Origin: Proteobacteria bacterium UBA2996
GTDB lineage: Bacteria > Pseudomonadota > Gammaproteobacteria > Arenicellales > UBA868
NCBI GenBank assembly: GCA_002346525.1
Contig: DDZY01000149.1
Location: forward strand, 1-5,179
Direction: 5' to 3'
Length of the DNA: 5,179 nt
The position numbers and the translations under genes are program-made. This document shows, one piece after another, positions 1 to 5,179 of this stretch. The notes under the pieces are model-generated. The model ran no database searches, was not told the DNA's origin, and was given only the letters and a program-made list of their open reading frames with translations. Numbering within the stretch: position 1 is the stretch's first letter; each line of letters starts with the position of its first letter.

Positions 1-195
1 GGTAATATCGGTGGAGGCGTTTATTCCGTTAACCGTCCGCTCGCCGCTGGCACCTGAAACCTTGAGACCTTGCTGGTTGATGATATCAACGTGCTCACGC
101 CACAGATCAATGGCCCACACCTCGTTTTCTGCTTCAGCAAGAAAGGCCGCGTAAACGGATCCCATGGCGCCAGCGCCGATAATCGCGATTTTCAT
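1..195 (-). CDS. Ketopantoate reductase-like (ApbA/PanE family) dehydrogenase, N-terminal part only
   Basis: The 65 visible residues form the start of a Rossmann fold. A beta strand (KIAIIG) leads into the dinucleotide loop G7-A-G-A-M-G12. A helix follows, then a second strand ending VWAID, and then the WREHVDIINQQGLKV segment typical of ApbA/PanE-like proteins. The family reduces 2-oxo acids such as ketopantoate with NAD(P)H in the cytoplasm. The start ATG (193-195) lies 5 nt after the stop of the MttB-like gene and has no clear Shine-Dalgarno, so translational coupling is likely. The acidic residue D30 ends the second strand next to where E. coli PanE has Arg31, which contacts the NADPH phosphate. 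This hints at NAD(H) use and at a catabolic enzyme rather than the pantothenate-pathway one. The catalytic Lys and the C-terminal domain lie outside the window, so substrate is unknown and other 6-phosphogluconate-dehydrogenase-like families remain possible. Confidence 0.85.
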   Translation of the reverse strand, partial: MKIAIIGAGAMGSVYAAFLAEAENEVWAIDLWREHVDIINQQGLKVSGASGERTVNGINASTDIT

Positions 196-200
196 AATGG

Positions 201-1721
201 CTATTGCAGCGGGGCGCCGCCCTCTGCTTCTCGTTTTGCAATAAATTCATCCAGCGCCAGGGCGATGCTGTCATCCAAGAGCGGCGGCTGGTATTCCTTG
301 AGAAGGCGCTCTGCAATCGCTGCCGCCCGTTGGGTCGCGTCGAGTGCGCCGGCCTCGCTCCAGGTTTCGAAGTTTCTCCAGTCTGAGAGCATCGGATGAT
401 AGAAGGCACGCTCGTACCGTTCAATGGTATGCGCGCTGCCGAAAAAGTGACCGCCGGGGGGAATCTCACCGATAGCATCGACCGCCAGTTCATCAGGTGA
501 GAAATCGATTGGCCGGATCACCTCAATGATTCCCTGAATCATCTCGGCGTCTACGATGAACTTTTCGATAGACGCGCTGAGGCCGCCTTCAAGCCAGCCC
601 AGACCATGATAGACATAGGTCGCTCCGCTGACCAGACAGGCCCACAAACACATTTGTGACTCGTATGCGGCCTGGGCGTCGACTGCGTTTGAGGCGTTGG
701 CGTTTGCGGCCCGGTAGGGCAGCCCATAGTGGCGCGCCATTTGGCCAATGACCAGCGTAGTCTTGACGTGCTCAGGCGTGCCAAAGGCGGGGGCCCCGCT
801 TTTCATATCGGCGTTGGAGACAAATCCGCCGTAAGCCACCGGGGTACCGGCTCTGACCATCTGGCAGAACGCTATACCGGCAAGTGCCTCGGCGTTTTGC
901 TGGGCTAACGCGCCAGCGAGCGAAGACGGTGCCATGGCGCCTGCCAGGATAAAGGGAGAAATCATCAGCACCTGACCGGCAAGCGCGCATTCGATCATGC
1001 CCCACAGCATCGACGCATCGTACTCGCGCGGAGAGTTCGGGTTGATTGATGCAAACACGCAGGGTGTTTCCTCGAAGGCGTCTCGACTCAGGCCATGAAC
1101 GATCCGCGTCATCTCCAGAGCATCCAGCGTGCGTTGCCGATTGTGGTTGTACAGTCGAAAGGTCTTGTCTGTCAGCGTCACGATCGATCGGGTCGCATGA
1201 AGATGGCGGATCGGCACATCGATGTCGATTGGCTCGACCGGATAGCCGGCGGAACCATGCGCAACGTTCACCATCTGCGTGAGCCTAAGGAAATTTTCAA
1301 AGTCTTCACGGTTGCCGGCTCGACGGCCGTTGAGCGAATCAGTGGCGTGAGGCGCGCTGCTGACGCTTGAAAAATTGATATGCCGTTGATCCAGATGCAG
1401 GTGATGAATCGGGTTTCGTGCATGCAGCGTAAATGCGCCGGGCGCTTTGGCGACATATTCCATGACGAGATCCGGATCGAATCGCACCATGGTGTCATCT
1501 TCGTCAACACTGGCACCGGCTTCTCTCAGGATCTTTCGGGCCTCCGGCAGGGAAAACCGCATGCCGTGTTTTTTCAGGATCTCAAGGGAGGCCGTGTGCA
1601 GCGAAGCCACCTCTTCCTCCGAGAGAATCGAGACGGGCTCGAGCGGATTGACCACAGGCCCTGGGGCGAGTTGTTCGATACCGCGCGGTTGTGCACGCTT
1701 AGTGCTTTTTCGTCGAGCCAT
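201..1721 (-). CDS. Trimethylamine methyltransferase (MttB) family protein, non-pyrrolysine type
   Basis: This 506-residue protein matches the usual length of the MttB superfamily (about 480-510). MttB-type TIM-barrel enzymes transfer a methyl group from methylated amines (trimethylamine, glycine betaine, proline betaine, carnitine) to a corrinoid protein. Supporting segments (numbered from the ATG) are INPNSPREYD (226-235), a Gly/Ala-rich GAMAPSSLAGALAQQ stretch (261-275), GAPAFGTPEHV (309-319), GGHFFGSAHTIERYERAF (423-440) and LSDWRNFETW (445-454). The frame is open without any in-frame TAG, so this is not a pyrrolysine enzyme of the TMA type but one of the many bacterial homologs with other or unknown substrates. 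The ATG at 1719-1721 is preferred because GGAG (complement of 1727-1730) sits 5 nt upstream. A TTG at 1734-1736 would add five residues. The N-terminus is basic (MARRKSTKRAQPR). No corrinoid protein (MttC/MtgC-like) is visible nearby, so the methyl acceptor must be encoded elsewhere or the chemistry differs. The family call is firm; the substrate is not. Confidence 0.9.
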   Translation of the reverse strand: MARRKSTKRAQPRGIEQLAPGPVVNPLEPVSILSEEEVASLHTASLEILKKHGMRFSLPEARKILREAGASVDEDDTMVRFDPDLVMEYVAKAPGAFTLHARNPIHHLHLDQRHINFSSVSSAPHATDSLNGRRAGNREDFENFLRLTQMVNVAHGSAGYPVEPIDIDVPIRHLHATRSIVTLTDKTFRLYNHNRQRTLDALEMTRIVHGLSRDAFEETPCVFASINPNSPREYDASMLWGMIECALAGQVLMISPFILAGAMAPSSLAGALAQQNAEALAGIAFCQMVRAGTPVAYGGFVSNADMKSGAPAFGTPEHVKTTLVIGQMARHYGLPYRAANANASNAVDAQAAYESQMCLWACLVSGATYVYHGLGWLEGGLSASIEKFIVDAEMIQGIIEVIRPIDFSPDELAVDAIGEIPPGGHFFGSAHTIERYERAFYHPMLSDWRNFETWSEAGALDATQRAAAIAERLLKEYQPPLLDDSIALALDEFIAKREAEGGAPLQ

Positions 1722-1786
1722 GAGTGCTCCGCTCAAGTGTTTCTATTGGCATCTGCTGTATTACCAGCGTGTTGCCGTTTTGGGCG

Positions 1787-2275
1787 CTAAGCGTTCTCAA
1801 GAAGGTTGTGCTGACTGACTACAACACCATCGGCATCGGCATAAAGGAAATCCCCCGGGCGAAATGTCACGCCGGCAAACCGCACGGGAATATCGAGTTG
1901 ACTCTCACCCTCGAAACAGGGGCGTGTAGGATTAGTAGTGAGCGCCTTGACTCCGATGGACAAATTTGAAATCGCGGCGCTATCTCGTATGCAGCCGTTG
2001 ATCAGTATCCCTTTCCAGCCATGATCAATTGCCAGTTGTGAAAGTTTGTCACCGAGCATTGCGCAGCGTAACGATCCGCCAGCATCAATTACGAGGATAC
2101 AACCGTCACCATCGGTCGCTAGCGTGGTTTTGGTCATCGCGAAACTCTCGAAGATTTTCAGCGTCCGGATAGCGCCGCAGAAGTCAGTGTTGCCACCAAA
2201 GTCTAAGAAGATAGGTTCACAGACCTGCAGTTGATCTGCGTAGGCATCAAAAAGGTCTGCTGTTGCAAATTTCAT
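1787..2275 (-). CDS. RraA family protein, probable HMG/CHA aldolase-type lyase or decarboxylase
   Basis: The 162-residue protein is almost exactly the length of E. coli RraA (161) and follows it end to end: MKFATADLFDAY, then EPIFLDFGG (20-28), LVIDAGGSLR (61-70), GDKL (75-78), NGCIRD (93-98), PVRFAGVTFRPGDFLYADADGVVVS. It keeps the D76-X20-R97-D98 arrangement used for pyruvate and divalent-metal binding in 4-hydroxy-4-methyl-2-oxoglutarate / 4-carboxy-4-hydroxy-2-oxoadipate aldolases. E. coli RraA, a modulator of RNase E, has RQ in place of RD. I therefore infer a metal-dependent lyase or oxaloacetate decarboxylase-like enzyme rather than an RNase E inhibitor. Databases often mislabel this family as MenG or demethylmenaquinone methyltransferase. 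The ATG at 2273-2275 is chosen because it gives the family N-terminus and a gap of 8 nt from the upstream gene. A GTG at 2291-2293 would add six residues and overlap that gene. The Shine-Dalgarno is weak (GAAAGAA). Confidence 0.88.
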   Translation of the reverse strand: MKFATADLFDAYADQLQVCEPIFLDFGGNTDFCGAIRTLKIFESFAMTKTTLATDGDGCILVIDAGGSLRCAMLGDKLSQLAIDHGWKGILINGCIRDSAAISNLSIGVKALTTNPTRPCFEGESQLDIPVRFAGVTFRPGDFLYADADGVVVSQHNLLENA

Positions 2276-2283
2276 ATTTTCTT

Positions 2284-2745
2284 TCAGGGGCACCAGTTAG
2301 CTACTTCTCCGGTTTCGACTGCAAGATATTCGTAGAGTAGTTCTTGTCCGAAACTGACATTGTCAATATACACCACCGCTATGAGTGTTCCCGATGCAAG
2401 CCGTTCGGTTTCGTCTATCGAAATTTCTGCAGCCTCCGACAACAAGGTTCGAGCATAATCCCGAGCCTGAATCGCTTTTCCCCCTTCAGCTTTGCACCAA
2501 GCCTCATCGGATCCGCTTTGGGATTCTAGCCGGGGTACGCGAATACCAGCGACCTGCACTGTCTCCTCGATATCGGCTACCTCAAGCAAAAGGGTGTCTG
2601 CCGTGACGACATCAATCAAATTCGCCGGTGTGTAGTTGCAGGGGCATCCGGAGCCCAGCGACGGACTGGTGGAAATTAAAAAGAGTCCGAGTAGTCCCGC
2701 GAAGATTCCGACTACCCTGGTAGGAAAATTTTTATTGTGACTCAT
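2284..2745 (-). CDS. Exported small protein with a degenerate SNase-like (thermonuclease fold) domain
   Basis: This 153-residue protein has a short basic N-terminus, a hydrophobic segment (about residues 11-25) and a small-residue stretch SLGSG before C34, so it is a secreted or periplasmic protein. LGSGC is not a good lipobox. From residue 44 the layout resembles the staphylococcal nuclease family: VVTADTLLL (like the VxDGDT strand), VQVAGIRVP (like VRLxGIDxPE), an Ala-rich helix ending ARTLLSEA (98-105), an EISID strand, GTLIAVVYIDN (like GRxLAxVYVDG) and a final LLYEYLAV. D50 of the GDT-like motif survives. The catalytic positions equivalent to Arg35, Asp40, Glu43 and Arg87 read as Q64, R69, R72 and T120, so nuclease activity is unlikely. 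Four cysteines (34, 36, 84, 152) could form disulfides. The ATG has no obvious Shine-Dalgarno. It is the first gene of the minus-strand cluster and ends 8 nt before the RraA-like gene. The CDS is likely; the fold assignment is by motif reading only, and the role is unknown. Confidence 0.68.
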   Translation of the reverse strand: MSHNKNFPTRVVGIFAGLLGLFLISTSPSLGSGCPCNYTPANLIDVVTADTLLLEVADIEETVQVAGIRVPRLESQSGSDEAWCKAEGGKAIQARDYARTLLSEAAEISIDETERLASGTLIAVVYIDNVSFGQELLYEYLAVETGEVANWCP

Positions 2746-2837
2746 AACAAGTAGTTTATGCTCAGGTCCGTTTTGTGCACGTTCTCTGAGGGCGCATACG
2801 TTTTATTTGAACGACGATATCCTCCAATCAGAAATCT

Positions 2838-2866
2838 CTTATAAAGCAGGCAGATGCTGGGATCTA
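2838..2866 (-). promoter_or_regulatory. Candidate sigma-70-like promoter for the minus-strand cluster
   Basis: On the minus strand TATAAG (complement of 2838-2843) matches the -10 consensus at five of six positions. A poor -35 candidate, TAGATC (complement of 2861-2866), lies 17 nt upstream and matches at three of six. Transcription from here would leave a leader of roughly 85 nt before the ATG at 2745. Consensus matching by eye only; the -35 is weak, so an activator would probably be needed if this is real. Confidence 0.2.
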
Positions 2867-2945
2867 GGTATACAGGCCTGCAACTGTTGACTGTCTAGAA
2901 CCTATATGTTTCACTGGGCCGGGTATTTATAGGTCAATTGCCCCC

Positions 2946-2974
2946 TTACCCGCAAACACGTAGGCATATATATT
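2946..2974 (+). promoter_or_regulatory. Candidate sigma-70-like promoter for the substrate-binding protein genes
   Basis: TATATT at 2969-2974 matches the -10 consensus at five of six positions and has TTACCC (2946-2951, three of six) 17 nt upstream. Transcription would begin near 2981 and give an 80-nt leader to the ATG at 3061. The right arm of the CGGGTA/TACCCG inverted repeat overlaps the proposed -35, which would suit a regulator site. Weak evidence. Confidence 0.22.
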
Positions 2975-3046
2975 CAGTCGAAGACAAGACAAGAGTGGGT
3001 GAATAGACCGAGAGCAGTTCCAAACAATTGAACCTTGACCCCCTCT

Positions 3047-3054
3047 GGAGGAGG
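3047..3054 (+). promoter_or_regulatory. Strong Shine-Dalgarno that fixes the start of the first binding protein
   Basis: GGAGGAGG lies 6 nt before the ATG at 3061 and touches an in-frame ATG at 3055, which is too close to be used. This, together with the matching N-terminus of the tandem copy (MKE-KTFQQMY), sets the start at 3061 and rules out the in-frame TTG at 3028. CCTC at 3042-3045 could pair with GAGG at 3051-3054 across a 5-nt loop; at four pairs that would only weakly mask the site. Confidence 0.8.
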
Positions 3055-3060
3055 ATGCAA

Positions 3061-4641
3061 ATGAAAGAAGTCAAAACGTTTCAACAGATGTATCGTGATG
3101 GGCACGTTAACCGCCGTGAGTTCCTGGCAGCCATGGGGGCGCTCGGTATCACCGCAACCACTGCAGGGAGTTTACTAACTTCGGCGAGTGCAATAGCAGC
3201 CAGTCCGAGTCGCGGCGGGTCTGTGATCTGTGCTTTTAATATTCACGGACCTGACGACACGTTGGACCCAATCCTCGGGACGTCGAGTATCGACTACACC
3301 CGGGCCAACACGATGTACAACGGACTCATCCAGGTCTGGAGCGACATGAGTCTGCACCCGGAACTTGCCGAAGAGTGGAGTGTCAACGACAATGCCACCG
3401 AGTACACCTTCAAGATTCGCAAGGGTGTTTCCTTTCACAGCGGTGGTGAACTGACGGCAAGCGATGTTGTTTGGAGTATGAACCGCCATATTGCGGCTGG
3501 CTCGCCTTCTTCGATTAAGTCTTACTTCTCGGATGTTATCGAATGGAAGGCCGTCGATAAATATACGGTAAAACTCTCTCTTTCATCGCCGGACTCAGAT
3601 ATCCCGTACAAATTAACGGTCCCCCAAGCCAAGATCATCAAAAAGAATACGATGGACAAGTGGGGTGCGGGTACGGGCCCCTATCTCTTGGATGATTTCA
3701 AGGCTGGTGTGAAGTCTGTTCACTCACGCAACAACAACTACTGGCGAGATACTGGCCAATGGTTGGACGGTATCGAACTGACTGCAATTACCGATCCAAC
3801 GGCTCGTGCTAACGCGTTGATGGCGGGCAGTGTCGATATGATCATTATTCCGCCCAACAATTTGCTTAAGCGAATTGAGGGTACTGGAAAACATACGGTC
3901 CTCTCGACGCCGGCAGGCCTTTACGGCGGTATCTGCTGCCTGAAGAACACCGAGCCCGGCAGTAACGATGACTTTGTCGAAGGTCTTCGCTACATAATGG
4001 ACCGAGAAAAAATGGTTCGAAAGGTTCTGAAAGGTCACGGTACCGTCGGTAATGACCATCCGGTCAATGCCTCATATGGTGCAGATCACTGCCATGAGTT
4101 GCCGCAAAAACCGTTTGATCCGGAAAAAGCGAAGTGGCACTTCAATAAGTCTGGCTATTCAGAAGCTGAACTGTACGTGGCACCGGTAGCCTCAGGAATC
4201 GAAGATGCCATGCTGATCGCGCAGGCGGACTGCAAAAAGATTGGCTTTGATCTCAAGCTCAAGAGAGTGCCTGCCGACGGTTACTGGGGTGCGGTATGGA
4301 TGAAAGAGCCGCTCAACGTGGTGTCTTGGCTCCAGCGCCCGACGGCCAACATGATGATGTCGATTCAGTTTGGCCCGAATGGTAACTGGAACGACACCTA
4401 CTGGAACAGCGACCGCATGGGTCAACTGCTTAAGGATTCTCTTGCAGAGACTGATCCGGTCAAGCGCCATGAGATGCACTGTGAGATGCAGAAACTGGTG
4501 TCTACTGAAAGCGGTATTGTGATTCCGTACCACACCAATATTCTCGATGCGCATGCCAGCGATATTAAGGGCTTCTCAAACTGTCCGTTGGGTAGTTTCG
4601 GAGGCACCGGTTGGGCCGAACACATCTGGCGCGAGGCCTGA
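3061..4641 (+). CDS. Tat-exported ABC transporter substrate-binding protein, family 5 (oligo/dipeptide-binding type), copy 1
   Basis: The 526-residue protein is a full-length SBP_bac_5 (OppA/DppA-like) periplasmic binding protein that delivers ligand to an ABC importer. Residues 1-47 form a twin-arginine signal: N17-R18-R19-E20-F21-L22, a hydrophobic Ala/Gly-rich stretch, and a cleavage zone at SAIAA (43-47). It is thus exported folded by Tat. The mature part shows family landmarks: LDPILGTSSIDY (68-79), YNGLIQVW (86-93), LHPELAEEW (98-106), YTFKIRKGVSFHSGGELTAS (115-134) followed by DVVWSMNRH (135-143), and near the C-terminus NDTYWNSDRMGQLLKDSLAE and GIVIPYHTN. Despite the family name, members bind peptides, nickel, opines, sugars or small amines, so the ligand is not predictable. 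Context next to an MttB-like gene makes a methylated nitrogen compound a reasonable guess only. The mature protein keeps several cysteines, including an adjacent ICC pair, which is unusual for a periplasmic protein and fits Tat export. A near-copy follows directly. Confidence 0.95.
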   Translation: MKEVKTFQQMYRDGHVNRREFLAAMGALGITATTAGSLLTSASAIAASPSRGGSVICAFNIHGPDDTLDPILGTSSIDYTRANTMYNGLIQVWSDMSLHPELAEEWSVNDNATEYTFKIRKGVSFHSGGELTASDVVWSMNRHIAAGSPSSIKSYFSDVIEWKAVDKYTVKLSLSSPDSDIPYKLTVPQAKIIKKNTMDKWGAGTGPYLLDDFKAGVKSVHSRNNNYWRDTGQWLDGIELTAITDPTARANALMAGSVDMIIIPPNNLLKRIEGTGKHTVLSTPAGLYGGICCLKNTEPGSNDDFVEGLRYIMDREKMVRKVLKGHGTVGNDHPVNASYGADHCHELPQKPFDPEKAKWHFNKSGYSEAELYVAPVASGIEDAMLIAQADCKKIGFDLKLKRVPADGYWGAVWMKEPLNVVSWLQRPTANMMMSIQFGPNGNWNDTYWNSDRMGQLLKDSLAETDPVKRHEMHCEMQKLVSTESGIVIPYHTNILDAHASDIKGFSNCPLGSFGGTGWAEHIWREA

Positions 4642-4657
4642 GTCGTTAGTTTTACCT

Positions 4658-4691
4658 GCCCTGCTGGCCTAGGAAACTTGGTCAGCAGGGC
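4658..4691 (+). terminator. Intercistronic stem-loop between the tandem binding-protein genes
   Basis: Bases 4658-4669 (GCCCTGCTGGCC) pair with 4680-4691 (GGTCAGCAGGGC) to give a 12-bp stem with one G-U pair and a 10-nt loop. It begins 16 nt after the stop of the first gene. No T-run follows (CCATCAATC), so it is not a standard intrinsic terminator. More likely it shields the 3' end of the upstream message or causes partial termination, so that the first cistron is expressed more than the second. The structure is plain in the sequence; the function is inferred. Confidence 0.6.
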
Positions 4692-4703
4692 CCATCAATC
4701 ATC

Positions 4704-4710
4704 AGAGGGG
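4704..4710 (+). promoter_or_regulatory. Shine-Dalgarno of the second binding-protein gene
   Basis: AGAGGGG lies 8 nt upstream of the ATG at 4719-4721. It differs from the GGAGGAGG leader of copy 1, and the upstream 30 bases of the two genes share no clear similarity, so the duplication is only recognisable from the start codon on. Confidence 0.6.
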
Positions 4711-4718
4711 TTAGTTAG

Positions 4719-5179
4719 ATGAAAGAAATCAAAACATTCCAACAGATGTACCGTGACGGGCACGTCAACCGCCGTGAGTTCTTGGCCGCTATGGGCGCGC
4801 TCGGAATCACGGCAACGACAGCCGGGGGTTTGCTGAGTTCGGCTAGTGCCTTGGCCGCAAGCCCGACCCGTGGTGGGTCGGTGATCTTTGCATCCAACCT
4901 GCATGGGCCTGACGATACACTGGACCCGATTCTCGGGACATCCACCATCGACTACTCGCGTGCAAATGCGATGTACAACGGGCTCATCCAGGTTTGGGAT
5001 GACATGAGCCTGCACCCGGAACTGGCCGAAGAGTGGAGCGTCAATGACAACGCCACACAGTACACCTTTAAGATTCGCAAGGGTGTGTCGTTCCATAACG
5101 GTGGTGAACTGACGGCAGCGGACGTGGTCTACAGTATGAACCGTCATATTGCTCCTGGCTCACCCTCCTCGATCAAGTC
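4719..5179 (+). CDS. Tat-exported ABC transporter substrate-binding protein, family 5, copy 2 (5' part only)
   Basis: The reading frame stays open from ATG 4719 to the window edge (153 codons plus 2 nt), so the gene continues to the right. It encodes the same architecture as copy 1: the twin-arginine motif N17-R-R-E-F-L22, the SALAA cleavage zone (43-47), YNGLIQVW, LHPELAEEW and the GGELTA-DVVYSMNRH region. Hand alignment with copy 1 gives 136 identities in 153 residues with no gaps. The 17 changes are V4I, S37G, T40S, I45L, S50T, C57F, F59S, I61L, S76T, T80S, T84A, S94D, E114Q, S127N, S134A, W138Y and A146P. Many codons differ silently, so the copies diverged under selection to keep the protein. 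It probably binds the same or a related ligand and may share permease subunits with copy 1. Confidence 0.95.
   Translation, partial: MKEIKTFQQMYRDGHVNRREFLAAMGALGITATTAGGLLSSASALAASPTRGGSVIFASNLHGPDDTLDPILGTSTIDYSRANAMYNGLIQVWDDMSLHPELAEEWSVNDNATQYTFKIRKGVSFHNGGELTAADVVYSMNRHIAPGSPSSIK

Larger units (their letters stand above)
2746..3060. other. Divergent intergenic region between the catabolic cluster and the transporter genes
   Basis: About 315 bp without a convincing gene separate the minus-strand cluster from the plus-strand binding-protein genes. It is more AT-rich by eye than the flanking genes and must hold promoters for both directions. Visible elements are weak promoter-like boxes (listed separately), an 8-bp perfect palindrome CAGGCCTG at 2873-2880 directly after GTATAC (2868-2873), a 6-bp inverted repeat CGGGTA/TACCCG (2920-2925 and 2947-2952, 21 nt apart) and a TTGACT at 2887-2892 without a well-placed -10. 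A shared operator for a regulator encoded elsewhere would be natural here, but none is proven. Confidence 0.6.

Noticed and set aside
201..1721. Pyrrolysine (amber read-through) in the MttB-like gene
   Set aside because: No in-frame TAG occurs before the terminal stop, and no read-through is needed to reach the family length.
1046..1818. Several plus-strand open frames (1046-1282, 1095-1370, 1380-1790, 1447-1818) opposite the MttB-like gene
   Set aside because: They are antisense to a clear 506-residue family protein, lack family-like sequence and Shine-Dalgarno support, and overlap each other in different frames. They are shadows of the GC-rich coding strand.
2046..2606. Plus-strand frames 2046-2234, 2344-2529 and 2385-2606
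   Set aside because: They are short, composition-driven frames opposite the RraA-like and SNase-like genes, with no recognisable sequence and no ribosome binding site.
2887..2910. TTGACT at 2887-2892 with TATGTT at 2905-2910 as a sigma-70 promoter
   Set aside because: The spacer is only 12 nt, too short for a sigma-70 promoter, and no -10-like hexamer lies at 16-18 nt.
3028..3060. TTG start at 3028 adding 11 residues to the first binding protein
   Set aside because: The strong GGAGGAGG is inside this extension and ideally spaced for ATG 3061, and the second copy begins at the equivalent of 3061.
4658..4700. Classical rho-independent terminator after the first binding-protein gene
   Set aside because: The stem is strong but is followed by CCATCAATC rather than a T-run, and a second gene with its own Shine-Dalgarno follows at once.
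3175..5147. Minus-strand frames 3175-3489 and 4695-5147 whose predicted proteins resemble one another
   Set aside because: The resemblance could look like conservation of an antisense gene pair, but it follows automatically from the duplication of the plus-strand binding-protein genes, which carry recognisable domains and Tat signals.

Overview
The window looks like chromosome of a proteobacterium, possibly marine or soil-dwelling. This rests on the Tat-exported family-5 solute-binding proteins, a bacterial MttB-type methyltransferase, moderate GC and Shine-Dalgarno-led starts. No taxonomic marker gene is present, so the assignment is soft. No tRNA, rRNA, CRISPR array, insertion sequence or transposase was seen.

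The left part (1-2745) is a compact minus-strand cluster. In transcription order it holds: a small exported protein that resembles a degenerate staphylococcal-nuclease (SNase) domain (2284-2745); an RraA-like / HMG-CHA-aldolase-type protein (1787-2275, 8 nt gap); an MttB-family (trimethylamine methyltransferase-like) protein without an amber/pyrrolysine codon (201-1721, 65 nt gap); and the first 65 codons of a ketopantoate-reductase-like dehydrogenase (1-195, 5 nt gap), which runs off the left edge. The middle (2746-3060) is a divergent intergenic region of about 315 bp that must carry promoters for both directions. Only weak candidate boxes and small dyads can be pointed to there.

The right part (3061-5179) is plus-strand. 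It is a tandem pair of nearly duplicate Tat-dependent ABC-transporter substrate-binding proteins of the oligopeptide/dipeptide (SBP_bac_5) family. The first is complete (526 aa). The second starts 77 nt downstream and is cut by the window edge after 153 codons. By direct reading the two agree at 136 of the first 153 residues. A strong 12-bp stem-loop lies between them.

Working interpretation (inference): this is a catabolic locus in which a periplasmic binding protein pair captures a small organic, perhaps N-methylated, compound and the divergent cluster transforms it by corrinoid-type demethylation, NAD(P)-linked redox and aldol cleavage or decarboxylation. The permease and ATPase genes, and a corrinoid protein for the MttB homolog, are not in the window. 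The substrate cannot be named from sequence alone.
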